Positions 8,600-16,194 of a stretch of DNA of 64,000 nucleotides are shown here, one piece after another. How positions within the stretch are numbered: the first letter of the stretch is position 1; every line of letters starts with the position of its first letter. The translations under genes were made by a program, and so were the position numbers. Source of the DNA: Polyangiaceae bacterium (GTDB taxonomy: Bacteria; Myxococcota_A; Polyangia; Polyangiales; Polyangiaceae); the NCBI GenBank assembly GCA_019637265.1, contig JAHBVY010000007.1, positions 62,001 through 126,000 on the forward strand, in the 5' to 3' direction. Below the pieces are notes generated by a model. That model was not told where the DNA came from. It searched no databases and saw nothing but the letters and a program-made list of their open reading frames with translations.

Positions 8600-8857
8600 G
8601 GCGCGCAGGCTCACGGCGCGGTGCCGTCCAACCCACAAAACCCGGACCTCCCGTAAGGAATCGTCTCGGTGACCCCGCACTCTACTGGCGCAGCGCGAAC
8701 GCTCCCTATGTTTCCCCGTGGAAATGTATGGGCTCGGCGGGCTCGGGCGCAGGGGGTTTGGCGGTGCGCCGCATGACTGCGCAGCGTACGCGCACCGCGG
8801 CGCTGGCTGCCGCCACGAACGATGAGCCACGCGACGCGCGGCGACGCTCAGACCCGC
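8600..8857. other. convergent intergenic gap
   Basis: The gap between two convergent genes holds one full copy of the GGTGCCGTCCAACCC repeat near 8615-8644. Beyond it I see no gene or clear terminator. Confidence 0.5.
8615..8644. repeat. GGTGCCGTCCAACCC(A/C)CAAAACCCG dispersed repeat, forward copy
   Basis: It contains GCGGTGCCGTCCAACCC followed by ACAAAACCCG. Full copies also occur at 22931 (forward) and at 15601, 43103 and 53548 (reverse). Confidence 0.75.
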
Positions 8858-10123
8858 TCAGCGGCTGTACATGGTGCGGAAGTGGCGCAGCGCGGACTCG
8901 TAGCGCTCGTGGTACGTCGCGAGGTCGGCGCCGCCCAGCTGGAGCTTGTGGCTCCACGCTTGCTGCACCGCTTGCCAGGTCGCAGCGTCGCCGATCCCGT
9001 ACTTGGCGAGCGCGCGCTCGACGTGCTCCGGCACCACCGCGATCTCCGCGCTGAGCATGGCGTAGTCCCCGAGGGACAGCTCGGGCACGTAGGCCGCGCT
9101 CGCAGCAGGGGCCGACGCCGGGACGGGTGGCGCGGCCTCCGCCACGAAGTAAGCACCCGCACCGCTCGGGGGTGGCGTCACCAGCGGCGCTGGCTCCGCA
9201 GGGACGAAGTAAGCGCCTGCACCGCTCGGGGGTGGTGTCACCAGCGGCGCTGGCTCGGCAGGAACGAAGTAAGCGCCTGCACCGCTCGGGGGTGGTGGCG
9301 TCACCAGCGGCGGTGCGGCGGGCACACCCGCGACGGGTGGGGGGGTGACGAGTGGTGGTGGCGGCGGAGCCCCCAGGCTCGGGGGTGAGGGGTACGCACC
9401 CTCCGCGCTGGGTGGTGCATGAACGACGGGGGGCGCGGCTGGAGAGGCGCCGTAACCCGGCGTGACGAACGGTGGGCTGGTGGGCTCGGGTGAAAAAGCG
9501 CCCACGACGGGCGGCATCGGCGGCACACCCGCGACGGGCGGCATCGGCGGCACGCCTACGACGGGCGGCATCGGCGGCACACCCGAGGTGGGCACGGGTG
9601 GCTCGACGGCCGGAGGCGGCACCAGCGCCGCGCCAGCCATCGGTGGCATCGGCGGCACGCTCGCTGGCATCGGCGGCACCCCAGGCATCGGCGACGTGGC
9701 GACCGCGGGCATCGGTGGCGCGGCCGAGGTCGCCAAAGGAGGAGAAGTGACGAGCGGTGGGGGAGCTGGCTCCGCCTGCCAGCGTAGGTACTCCCAGTCC
9801 GCGGGCTGCTCCGGCCCTGGAGCCGCATTGTACCCTGAAGCCGCGTTGGGAAGCGGCGCTGCGGTGGAGGTGAGCGGGGCGGACTGCAAGCCGAGCTGCC
9901 GCTCGGCCTCCAACCGATACTGAAGAAACCACTGAGTGTAGCGGTGAAACAGCTCGTAGTTCTGCCGCTGCACCTGCTCCGCCAAGTTGGCGAGCCAGGT
10001 CGAGAGCTCCGCCTCCCACTCCGCCTGACCGAGGCCCGCCTCGCGCAGCACGGCGTCTCGAGGCAACCCCGCGTCGAGCCGAGCCGAGACGGCGGCGAAG
10101 TTTTCGAGTGACAGGGAGCTCAC
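8858..10123 (-). CDS. Pro-rich linker protein flanked by two copies of the W-containing domain
   Basis: 421 aa, GTG start near 10123. Residues about 4-78 ('LSLENFAAVSARLDAG' onward) and about 345-418 ('LSLGDYAMLSAEIAVV' onward) are mutually similar and match the domain in the neighbouring 148-aa protein. Between them is roughly 260 residues of Pro/Val/Ala/Met repeats: a 9-residue MPPVxGVPP-type unit and a 20-residue PPPSGAGAYFVxAEPAPLVT unit, the latter in three nearly identical copies. No signal peptide or membrane segment. The form, two folded ends joined by a long disordered linker, suggests a tether or scaffold. It is divergent from the PAAR-like effector gene, 55 bp away. Family not recognised. 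Confidence 0.7.
   Translation of the reverse strand: MSSLSLENFAAVSARLDAGLPRDAVLREAGLGQAEWEAELSTWLANLAEQVQRQNYELFHRYTQWFLQYRLEAERQLGLQSAPLTSTAAPLPNAASGYNAAPGPEQPADWEYLRWQAEPAPPPLVTSPPLATSAAPPMPAVATSPMPGVPPMPASVPPMPPMAGAALVPPPAVEPPVPTSGVPPMPPVVGVPPMPPVAGVPPMPPVVGAFSPEPTSPPFVTPGYGASPAAPPVVHAPPSAEGAYPSPPSLGAPPPPPLVTPPPVAGVPAAPPLVTPPPPSGAGAYFVPAEPAPLVTPPPSGAGAYFVPAEPAPLVTPPPSGAGAYFVAEAAPPVPASAPAASAAYVPELSLGDYAMLSAEIAVVPEHVERALAKYGIGDAATWQAVQQAWSHKLQLGGADLATYHERYESALRHFRTMYSR
9143..9300. repeat. 60-bp in-frame tandem repeat, about 2.5-3 copies
   Basis: Near-identical sequence recurs with an exact 60-bp period (compare 9144, 9204 and 9264), encoding a 20-residue Pro/Gly/Ala unit in the linker of the 421-aa protein. 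Such arrays change length easily by recombination. Confidence 0.8.
9505..9592. repeat. 27-bp in-frame tandem repeat, about 3 copies
   Basis: The unit ACGGGCGGCATCGGCGGCAC recurs every 27 bp and encodes the 9-residue MPPVxGVPP unit of the same linker. Degenerate copies continue to about 9710. Confidence 0.75.
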
Positions 10124-10162
10124 TATCTGGCGCCTTCGCTAACCAATCGCGGAAAGCACTGA

Positions 10163-10168
10163 TACCCT
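10163..10168 (+). promoter_or_regulatory. -10-like box TACCCT before the effector gene
   Basis: TACCCT ends 10 nt before the ATG at 10179. It is slightly further away than in the other examples but still leaves almost no 5' leader. Confidence 0.35.
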
Positions 10169-10178
10169 CGGAGCGCGG

Positions 10179-11246
10179 ATGGGTAAAGTAACCGCTTGCA
10201 AGACGGACTGCGTCACCAAGAAGTCCGGCCACAACTGCGTGGGCATGGCGGTGAGCGTGTGCACCACGCCCGCCGCGCCGAGCCCCATCCCGCTGCCGTA
10301 CCCCACGACCGGCACGGTGGCAGAGGGCATCACCGACCAGGCGATGCGCACCAAGATCACCGGCGCCGACGTGATGACCGTCGGCTCCGTGATGAGCAAG
10401 TGCCACGGTAACGAGCCGGGCACCTTGAAGGAGGTGGTGAGCCTGAACACCGCCGGCCCGAGCTTCCCCATCATGGGCGCGCCCACGGTGCTCATCGAGC
10501 TGGGCATGGCGGGCATCACCGGCAGCCCAGGGATGATGAACAAGGGCATCACCGTCGGCGGCGGGGGCAGCGCCAGCGGCGCGGGCGGGGGTGCGGGCGG
10601 GGGTGGCGGAGGTGGTGGCGGCGCCGGAGGGCCTTCGGGCTCGGGGCCCCAAGGGCCATCCGGCGGTGGCGGGAGCGGCGGCGGCGGGAGCAACAGCGCC
10701 GCGGCGCCGCCCCCCGCGGGCGTCAGCCAGGAGGAGGCCGACTTGGCGGCAGCGCCAGGCAACAGCCCGGAGCAGATCGCCGCGCGGCAGAAGTTGGCGG
10801 ACGCGTTCTACGCGGAGAACTGCCCAGGCATGACGCCTGCCCAGATCGCGCAGCACACGGCGGGCATCGATATGAACGAGCCGGTGCGCACCGTCACCAT
10901 CCCCCCTGGCGGCGGCGGGCCGAACGGCGACCAGCTCTACCAGTGGGAGCACCCAACTTGGGGGACGGGTCAATACTTCGCGTCCGACCCCAACACGACC
11001 CCGTCCGAGCTCGGCATCAACAATCGGGTCTTGGTGGATGGCGAAGGGAACACCCCCGCCCGCGTCGCGCCGCGGCAGCAGCACTCCTACACCGCCTCTG
11101 AGGATCAGCCCGCGGTGGGCCTCCAGAGCACCGCCGCGCCGGTGACGGACACCTGGTCGCACAGCGGGGAGCCGAAGGAGACGACCGGCGGCGGCACCCA
11201 GACGTTCATTCCACGCGGCAATCAAGGCGGCGTGGGCCGAAGCTAA
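10179..11246 (+). CDS. T6SS effector: PAAR-like DUF4150 domain + Tse6-type (Ntox46) toxin domain
   Basis: 355 aa. Residues 1-125 are a DUF4150 PAAR-like domain ('CKTDCVTKK', 'PIPLPYPTTG', 'GSVMSKCHGNEPGTL', 'SPGMMNKG'), which caps the VgrG spike. A Gly/Ser/Pro-rich linker spans about 128-170. The C-terminal part from about 185 carries the order of motifs of polymorphic toxin type 46, the class of the P. aeruginosa Tse6 toxin: 'GIDMNEPVRTVTIPPG', 'LYQWEHPTWGTGQYFA', 'PSELGI', then STAAPVTDTWS (317-327) and 'GGGTQTFIP'. Tse6 destroys NAD(P)+ in target cells; the same activity is inferred here. Unlike Tse6 there are no hydrophobic transmembrane segments and no adjacent DUF1795 chaperone gene. 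The immunity gene follows 15 nt downstream. Confidence 0.85.
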   Translation: MGKVTACKTDCVTKKSGHNCVGMAVSVCTTPAAPSPIPLPYPTTGTVAEGITDQAMRTKITGADVMTVGSVMSKCHGNEPGTLKEVVSLNTAGPSFPIMGAPTVLIELGMAGITGSPGMMNKGITVGGGGSASGAGGGAGGGGGGGGGAGGPSGSGPQGPSGGGGSGGGGSNSAAAPPPAGVSQEEADLAAAPGNSPEQIAARQKLADAFYAENCPGMTPAQIAQHTAGIDMNEPVRTVTIPPGGGGPNGDQLYQWEHPTWGTGQYFASDPNTTPSELGINNRVLVDGEGNTPARVAPRQQHSYTASEDQPAVGLQSTAAPVTDTWSHSGEPKETTGGGTQTFIPRGNQGGVGRS

Positions 11247-11261
11247 GGTCTAGACACTCCC

Positions 11262-11567
11262 ATGCCGCAGCCCAACCTCATCCAGAGCAAGCTCACCTGG
11301 CGCTTCATGCTCCAAGACGCGAAGAAGCGCACCGAACAGATGCTCAAGGTCGATCCGGACTGGCAGCTCGCCAAGGTGATCTCGCGGCAGCTGGAGTTCA
11401 TGGAGGAGTGCACCCGGGGCGAGCGCTCACCGACCCCGGAGGAGGCGGGCCGCATCACCATCGGCCCCATCGGCGCCAAGAACTTCGAGGAGAGCGATCC
11501 GGAGTATGCCCAGTGGCTCGGCGAGCTCGAGTACGCCTTCCGCGTGACCTGGTCGCGGCTGCCTTGA
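11262..11567 (+). CDS. Tsi6-like immunity protein
   Basis: 101 aa, probably all-helical and cytoplasmic. Length and pattern fit the Tsi6 immunity family, which binds and blocks the Tse6 NAD(P)+ glycohydrolase. The most telling segment is 'ITIGPIGAKNFEESDPEY', which corresponds to the conserved L-x-G-x-I-x-x-K-x-F-x-x-x-D-P stretch of Tsi6. It directly follows the effector gene, 15 nt after its stop. TAGACA at 11251 lies close to the ATG and could provide separate low-level expression, useful for immunity without effector synthesis (inference). Confidence 0.82.
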   Translation: MPQPNLIQSKLTWRFMLQDAKKRTEQMLKVDPDWQLAKVISRQLEFMEECTRGERSPTPEEAGRITIGPIGAKNFEESDPEYAQWLGELEYAFRVTWSRLP

Positions 11568-11710
11568 GTCGGCAGCCAAGCTGACTTGACGCTGCCTCGA
11601 CATGGCAACCACGATACGGCAGCCAAGCTGGCTTAGCTGCGCCTGCCTCGTGATACGGCAGCCAAGCTGACTCAACCGCGGCCGCCTCGAGTCGGCAGCC
11701 GAGCTAACTT
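11566..11710. repeat. four degenerate copies of CGGCAGCC(A/G)AGCT(G/A) with inverted arms
   Basis: Copies start at 11570, 11617, 11656 and 11693. Between them lie GCTGCC/GCCTGCC segments complementary to CGGCAGC, so each unit can fold into a hairpin. The array fills the gap between the convergent immunity and outer-membrane protein genes and may act as a transcription end region. Confidence 0.7.
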
Positions 11711-11715
11711 GGCCG

Positions 11716-13353
11716 CTAGCGCTGCCAGCGACGGGGGAGGTCGACGTACAGCACCGCGCCGCCCTTCAAATCCGTGTGGTAACGCATCTTCGGCTCGCGG
11801 GCGCCGCCGCGCATCGCCACGTGCACGATCAGGCGGCCCTCGAGCGGCTCCAGCGTCACGCCCACCAGCGCCGAGTCGGGATCGTCCCGGCGCTGCCCCA
11901 GGCGGTTCCTCGTGTCCGCCGTGATCTTCACGTCGTTCAGCTGGTAGCGCACGCTGGTGCCGGCCCCTGACGAGGAGAGCTCCACCGGCCCGCTCAGCTC
12001 GATCACCACGCGCTCGGTGCCATCATCCAGGCGGACTACTTGGGCAGAAGTGATGACTATTTCGTGCTGGCCGTCGGGGCGCACCGCGTGCGCTGGGCAG
12101 CCGCCCGTTCCAGCGCCGCCCGCCTCGTCGGGGCAGGCGTCGTACTCGTCCACCACGCCGTCACCATCGGTGTCCAAGTCGGGCTCCGGGCAGCCATTTT
12201 CGGTGGGGCCGCCGCTCCGCGCGAAGCCTGCCACCGTGGGGCAGTGATCGCGCCAGTCAGGGATGCCGTCATTGTCGAAGTCGAAGTAGAGCTTGGGGCA
12301 GCCGATGCGCGCCTTGTCGCTCTCGGGGCGCATGGGCCCAGGATCCTCCGGGCAGGCATCCAGCTCGTTGACGATGCCATCGCTGTCCGTGTCGCCCCAC
12401 TCGTCACCCAAGTCCGCTTGGGGCTCGTGGCCAGGGGAGTAGGCGACGCTCAGCACGCCGCGCGTCGCGGAGCCTGGGGTTTGACTGAGGCCGGGGCCGA
12501 GCGCCGCGCCGAGCACGATGTCACCCGCGCGGTACTTCAGCCCGAACAGCGCGCCGCCCGGGGTGGTGCGCTGCTGCAACGGCTCACCCAGCTCCGGATT
12601 CAGGAGCGTGCTGGCGTAGAGCTCCGCGCCGAGCTGGAGCTTGTCCTCCGCGAGCAGCACACCGAGCCCACCGCTCATCGTGGCCGAAGGCCCAATCTCC
12701 AGCGAGCCCGAGTTGAACTCCTTGCGGTGCAGGTAGCCGCCGGAGAGCGCGTAGATCACCGGGCCGAGCCGGCCGCTCACGAGCAGCTTCGGGTTGATGC
12801 GAAACTCCCCGTCACCCGCCAGCTCCTCTTCACTGCCGATGGGCAGCCACGCGTCCACGCCGAGGGCGAGCGCGATGGGGTCGTTACGATGCCCCACCAG
12901 GTTGAGCCGCGCGCCGAGCCGAGGGTCCGCGAGCACCCCGCCGCCCGGCTCATTCGGAGCGCCTACCTGACCATCCTGGTAAGGCACGAAGGGGATGTCG
13001 AGGTTCACCATCACTCGCTCCTTGATGGCGAGGCTCACGTCCGCGTGCAGGTAGAACTGGTACTTGTTCACCCGGCGCTTCTCGGCGGTGACCGAGTCGA
13101 TGCGGACCAGCGGCGGCGAAAACGCCCAACTGCCGAACGCCATCGCGTGGACGTAGGTCTCCCCCACCGCGGCGTCGGGCGCAGCGAAGAACCAGTCACC
13201 GGCCGGCGCGGGCCACAGCGTCTGCAGCGAGAAGCCCTCCGAGAAGGGCGCGTCGAGCGACTCTTGCGCCAGCGCGCTGCTCGAGCCCAGGAGCACCGGC
13301 GCCGCGCTGGCCAACCCGACGGCCCAGGGCAAGAAGCGGCGGAGGACGTTCAT
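11716..13353 (-). CDS. outer-membrane beta-barrel protein with thrombospondin type 3 repeats
   Basis: 545 aa with a signal peptide ([10 protein letters not shown]... ending ALAQE near residue 31). Residues about 35-315 are rich in alternating beta-strand patterns, as in outer-membrane barrel/transporter proteins. Residues about 320-415 hold three Asp-rich thrombospondin type 3 motifs ('[15 protein letters not shown]', '[15 protein letters not shown]', '[15 protein letters not shown]') that bind calcium. The C-terminal ~120 residues ('[13 protein letters not shown]', '[20 protein letters not shown]') look like an AMIN-type beta domain, which binds peptidoglycan or secretin complexes in other proteins; this part is a tentative call. 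Not an OmpA C-terminal domain. Role unknown; common type in Myxococcota. Confidence 0.75.
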   Translation of the reverse strand: MNVLRRFLPWAVGLASAAPVLLGSSSALAQESLDAPFSEGFSLQTLWPAPAGDWFFAAPDAAVGETYVHAMAFGSWAFSPPLVRIDSVTAEKRRVNKYQFYLHADVSLAIKERVMVNLDIPFVPYQDGQVGAPNEPGGGVLADPRLGARLNLVGHRNDPIALALGVDAWLPIGSEEELAGDGEFRINPKLLVSGRLGPVIYALSGGYLHRKEFNSGSLEIGPSATMSGGLGVLLAEDKLQLGAELYASTLLNPELGEPLQQRTTPGGALFGLKYRAGDIVLGAALGPGLSQTPGSATRGVLSVAYSPGHEPQADLGDEWGDTDSDGIVNELDACPEDPGPMRPESDKARIGCPKLYFDFDNDGIPDWRDHCPTVAGFARSGGPTENGCPEPDLDTDGDGVVDEYDACPDEAGGAGTGGCPAHAVRPDGQHEIVITSAQVVRLDDGTERVVIELSGPVELSSSGAGTSVRYQLNDVKITADTRNRLGQRRDDPDSALVGVTLEPLEGRLIVHVAMRGGAREPKMRYHTDLKGGAVLYVDLPRRWQR

Positions 13354-13471
13354 CTTGAATCCATCGAAGCCAAGAGGCGTGAGCGAACCTTAGTCGAGGT
13401 TGACCCGCGCGAGATGAAAACGACGACGCGCGCCCGCTTGTTGGCCCGGGCGGCTCGCGACTGGCAGGCGC

Positions 13472-14476
13472 TCACCCACCCTCACCCGACTCGAAGACCC
13501 GCCCCCAAAGCGAGGGCTCGCTCTCGAGCAGCTCCCCCTCCACCAAGGTGAAGACGCGCTCGAGCTCCGCGCGTCGCAGCATGCGACCCATGGAGTCCTC
13601 GGCGACCACCTGCTCCTGCACGCGGATCCGGTTCGCCTCGAACTTCGGCGACGAGCTCAGGCGGTAGGTGATGGCGCCGCCCATCCCGGGCTCCGCGTTG
13701 CGCGCCACGCCGACGCGCTCGAGCGGCACCTGCGCCGCGAGCTTCAGCTGCCCCTGACGCGGTAAGAACACGTGAAGCAGCGTCTCGCACGGGCGGCTCG
13801 AGCCTTCGCCCTCCGTGCAGCCCTCGGCTTGCACCGTCGGGATCACCTCCGAGCCCATGCGCTCGATGCGGAGCTTGGAGCGCTCCGCGGGCCCGCGGTA
13901 CACGCCCACGCCGTAGGCCTCCGCGTGATCGGGTAAGGTGCGCACCAGCGCGAGCGCGCCGCCGGCAGTTCCATCTGGAAATGCTTGGGTGCGGAGCCAC
14001 ACGAGCCGGAGCCGGCTCCCCCCGGCGCCGAGCACCACGTCACCTTCTTTGATGCGGAACGGCCAGCCACGGAGCGCCCGACTGCCGCTCAAGGTGGGGG
14101 AGTCGTAGACGCCACGACCCGCGCAGTCGCGCGCGTTCTCGGGCAGCTCCTGACGCCGCTCGTCGAAGCTCGGGAACACCAGCTTCCAATACTGCTCCTC
14201 ACGCAGGCTCCGGCTCGCGCTGGATGTCTTGCCCTGAGGCGGGAGCCGCAGCACACAAGCGGGCACCGGCGCGACGCGGCGCGTCAAGTCGCCATCCAAC
14301 GAGCGAGGGATGCGGGCGGTGCAGCCCGTCTGCGTGAGCCACAAGCCCCCCAGCGCGGCGAGGGTGCCGCACCACGCCAGCCTGCCCACCCCGCGACGCA
14401 CGAGCCCCGGCTCGAGACACGCCCGCTTCCCCCCAAGGCCTCTCGCGAAGCCACCTGGACCGCCGCTACGTCGCAT
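13472..14476 (-). CDS. putative lipoprotein of unknown function
   Basis: 334 aa from the ATG at 14476; an in-frame ATG 13 codons upstream (14515) is less likely. The N-terminus has several Arg, a hydrophobic run 'LAWCGTLAALGGLWL' and a lipobox-like TQTGC, so it is probably exported and lipid-anchored, although Gln at -3 is unusual. The rest is a mixed alpha/beta soluble domain with 'DVVLGAGGSRLRLVWLRT' and 'LERVGVARNAEPGMGGA'. No family recognised. It precedes the OMP gene on the same strand with a 118-bp gap and is divergent from hcp across a long regulatory region. Confidence 0.65.
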   Translation of the reverse strand: MRRSGGPGGFARGLGGKRACLEPGLVRRGVGRLAWCGTLAALGGLWLTQTGCTARIPRSLDGDLTRRVAPVPACVLRLPPQGKTSSASRSLREEQYWKLVFPSFDERRQELPENARDCAGRGVYDSPTLSGSRALRGWPFRIKEGDVVLGAGGSRLRLVWLRTQAFPDGTAGGALALVRTLPDHAEAYGVGVYRGPAERSKLRIERMGSEVIPTVQAEGCTEGEGSSRPCETLLHVFLPRQGQLKLAAQVPLERVGVARNAEPGMGGAITYRLSSSPKFEANRIRVQEQVVAEDSMGRMLRRAELERVFTLVEGELLESEPSLWGRVFESGEGG

Positions 14477-14667
14477 GACAACGATACTCTGCCCGCGGCA
14501 AACCGCCCGGTACAAGAAAGCCGCCGTGCTCCCGGCCGACGCGACGCGATGCCAGCCGTCACGCGGACCGCGTCACGCGAAAACGGAGGCCACGCGCGCG
14601 GGCGGCCTCGTGGTCTGCGAACCGTCCGTTGGTGCTCGCCACACGGCTACCTGGAGAAGCGCAAAGA

Positions 14668-14690
14668 ATTGCACAATGCAATGATTTGCA
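14668..14690. promoter_or_regulatory. probable activator-binding site: overlapping TTGCA/TGCAA palindromes
   Basis: ATTGCA-CAA-TGCAAT (14668-14682) is a perfect inverted repeat, and TGCAA-TGAT-TTGCA (14677-14690) overlaps it, giving three half-sites. The centre lies about 125 bp before the predicted sigma-54 start, within the usual range for an enhancer-binding protein. No such activator gene is in the window. Confidence 0.6.
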
Positions 14691-14776
14691 CACATCGGGT
14701 GCGCCAAACTGCAGTCGTTCGCGCGTGGCGCCGGGCGCACTCTCAAAAACGCCTTGGAAGTATCTCACTCTGAGCT

Positions 14777-14792
14777 TGGCACATGCGCTGCA
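14777..14792 (+). promoter_or_regulatory. sigma-54 promoter for hcp
   Basis: TGGCACATGCGCTGCA matches the -24/-12 consensus TGGCAC-N5-TTGCW with exact spacing and one T-to-C change. The start point would be near 14803, giving a leader of about 170 nt to the hcp ATG. Sigma-54 control of hcp operons is known in other T6SS. Confidence 0.75.
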
Positions 14793-14801
14793 TTAGGCTG
14801 C

Positions 14802-14821
14802 GCGTCGCTTGGGGGCGACGC
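14802..14821 (+). promoter_or_regulatory. 5'-terminal stem-loop of the hcp leader
   Basis: GCGTCGC-TTGGGG-GCGACGC is a perfect 7-bp stem located right at the predicted transcription start. A 5' hairpin could stabilise a highly expressed mRNA (inference). Confidence 0.5.
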
Positions 14822-14922
14822 AACGACGACAACAGGCCAACCGACGCATCGCGCCAGGATCGCTAGCGGGTCGCTACGAAGCGCACCAGTCGACGCTGAC
14901 GGGGTGAGTCAGGCAGGGGTGT

Positions 14923-14942
14923 GAGTTTCAACATGGAAACTC
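14923..14942 (+). promoter_or_regulatory. hairpin 30 nt before the hcp start
   Basis: GAGTTTC-AACATG-GAAACTC is a perfect 7-bp inverted repeat with a 6-nt loop. It lies just upstream of the ribosome site (GAGGGA) of hcp and could be a protein or RNA target for translational control. Confidence 0.45.
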
Positions 14943-14971
14943 GCCCATAACCAAGGATCGAGGGACACAAC

Positions 14972-15496
14972 ATGGCATTTGATACACTCGGCAAGGTGAA
15001 GTTCAAGACCCAGGGCGACGGCAAGCAGGAGACGTGGCGTACGGGCGAGGGCCAGAGCTACACCGACTTCGCCGGCAAGTTCGAGGTCATCGGCTTCAAC
15101 TGGGGCATCCTCTGCCCCAAGGATCCGGGCAGCGGCGCTTCGGCCGGTCGTCGTCAGCACCAGCCCATCGCCTTCACCAAGAACTGGGGCGCCTCCACGC
15201 CGCAGTTCTTCCAGGCGGCTGCGCGCAACGAGACCATCGAGGAGATTGGCTTCGAGTTCTTCCGCACCGACGGCGAGGGCAACCAGGTCGTGTACATGAC
15301 CATCGTCGCGAAGAACGGCTCGGTCTCGAGCATCAAGTATGGGACCGGCACCGGCAAGGGCGACGCGGGGATCTCGCGCGTGGCGGCCACCCAGTACGAC
15401 CTGATGGAGAGCGAGACCATCGAGGTGGTGTTCGAGGACGTCACGATCACCCACGTCATCGAGGGTGTCGAGGCGACGGACTCCTGGCGTAGCTGA
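14972..15496 (+). CDS. hcp: T6SS inner-tube protein Hcp (TssD)
   Basis: 174 aa, a usual Hcp length. 'GQSYTDFAGKFEVIGFNWG' near residues 28-46 and the later 'HQPIAFTKNWGASTPQFFQA', 'VVYMTIVAKNGSVSSI' and 'ETIEVVFEDVTITH' fit the Hcp beta-barrel that stacks into hexameric rings to form the secreted tube. GAGGGA lies 8 nt before the ATG. It has its own sigma-54 promoter and ends at a strong terminator (15551-15575), so it is a single-gene unit, fitting the high demand for Hcp. Downstream lie tssE, tssF and tssG on the same strand. Confidence 0.95.
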   Translation: MAFDTLGKVKFKTQGDGKQETWRTGEGQSYTDFAGKFEVIGFNWGILCPKDPGSGASAGRRQHQPIAFTKNWGASTPQFFQAAARNETIEEIGFEFFRTDGEGNQVVYMTIVAKNGSVSSIKYGTGTGKGDAGISRVAATQYDLMESETIEVVFEDVTITHVIEGVEATDSWRS

Positions 15497-15550
15497 TCGG
15501 CAGCCAAGGCATCTCGACCTGCTGGGCTGGCGCCGCGTGAGCAGCGCCCT

Positions 15551-15575
15551 GGCTCGGCGGGTCGAGCCCGTTTTT
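15551..15575 (+). terminator. Rho-independent terminator after hcp
   Basis: GGCTCG-GCGGGT-CGAGCC forms a 6-bp stem followed by CGTTTTT. It lies 55 nt after the hcp stop. Confidence 0.8.
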
Positions 15576-15582
15576 GTGCCTC

Positions 15583-15620
15583 GAGTTTGGTTTGGGGGCT
15601 GGGGGTTAGACGGCACCGCG
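15583..15620. repeat. dispersed repeat, reverse copy (GGGGGTTAGACGGCACCG)
   Basis: GGTTTGGGGGCTGGGGGTTA followed by GACGGCACCGCG is the reverse form of the GGTGCCGTC(C/T)AACCCCC element, preceded by a second G-rich block. It lies between the hcp terminator and tssE. Confidence 0.75.
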
Positions 15621-15729
15621 TTGGGGCGCGCCTGCGAGCGTTTCCGCAGTGAATTGCGCTCGAGTCAGCTCGAGTAGCGCGCGCCTTCATCGACGCCGCC
15701 AGCTGGTTTGGCGCGAGCATGGAGCATGG

Positions 15730-15735
15730 TAGGCT
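15730..15735 (+). promoter_or_regulatory. -10-like box TAGGCT before tssE
   Basis: TAGGCT is 6 nt upstream of the tssE ATG; TTGGCG at 15708 could be a -35 with a 16-bp spacer. Since hcp ends at a terminator, tssE-tssF-tssG need their own promoter. Confidence 0.45.
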
Positions 15736-15741
15736 GCGGGC

Positions 15742-16149
15742 ATGCGCGGTCACACGCTGCTCCGCCGGGTGCAGAACCCCGAGTACGCCGTCGCGCGGCG
15801 CTCTGTCTCCGAGCACGAGATCCGGAGCAGCATCCTGGAGCACCTGCGCCTCATGTGCGGCACGCGCATGGGCTCCATGCTCACCTGCCCCGACTTCGGC
15901 GTGATGGACCCGAGCGATCTGGTGCACGCGTTCCCTGACGCGACCACCCTCCTCGCGCGGTCGCTGCGGGTCACCATCGAGACCTACGAGCCTCGGCTCC
16001 AGAACGTGCGCGTGAGGTTCGTCGCCGACGAGGAGGTCGACCTCGTCCTGCGCTTCGAGGTCTCCGCGCAGATCGCGCACGAGGGGAGCAAGGTGCCGAT
16101 CTCGTTCGAGACCGCGCTGGACGCCACGCGCCAGCTCAGCGTGCGCTGA
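15742..16149 (+). CDS. tssE: T6SS baseplate protein TssE (gp25-like)
   Basis: 135 aa, the usual length for the gp25/lysozyme-like baseplate subunit. 'EYAVARRSVSEHEIRSSILE' fits the start of the fold, followed by 'HLRLMCGTRMGSMLTCPDFG' and 'DLVHAFPD', then 'IETYEPRL' with the conserved Glu of the gp25 family. It helps lock the sheath onto the baseplate wedge. It heads tssE-tssF-tssG, with 45 nt before the tssF start. Confidence 0.92.
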   Translation: MRGHTLLRRVQNPEYAVARRSVSEHEIRSSILEHLRLMCGTRMGSMLTCPDFGVMDPSDLVHAFPDATTLLARSLRVTIETYEPRLQNVRVRFVADEEVDLVLRFEVSAQIAHEGSKVPISFETALDATRQLSVR

Positions 16150-16194
16150 TCCCCAACCCCCCGCCCTGCCCTTTGAAGTAGGATTCGCCGCGGC

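Larger units (their letters stand above)
14477..14971. other. 495-bp regulatory region between the lipoprotein gene and hcp
   Basis: No convincing gene. In order on the plus strand it holds overlapping TTGCA/TGCAA palindromes (14668-14690), a sigma-54 promoter (14777-14792), a hairpin at the predicted transcript start (14802-14821) and a second hairpin before the hcp ribosome site (14923-14942). Confidence 0.75.
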
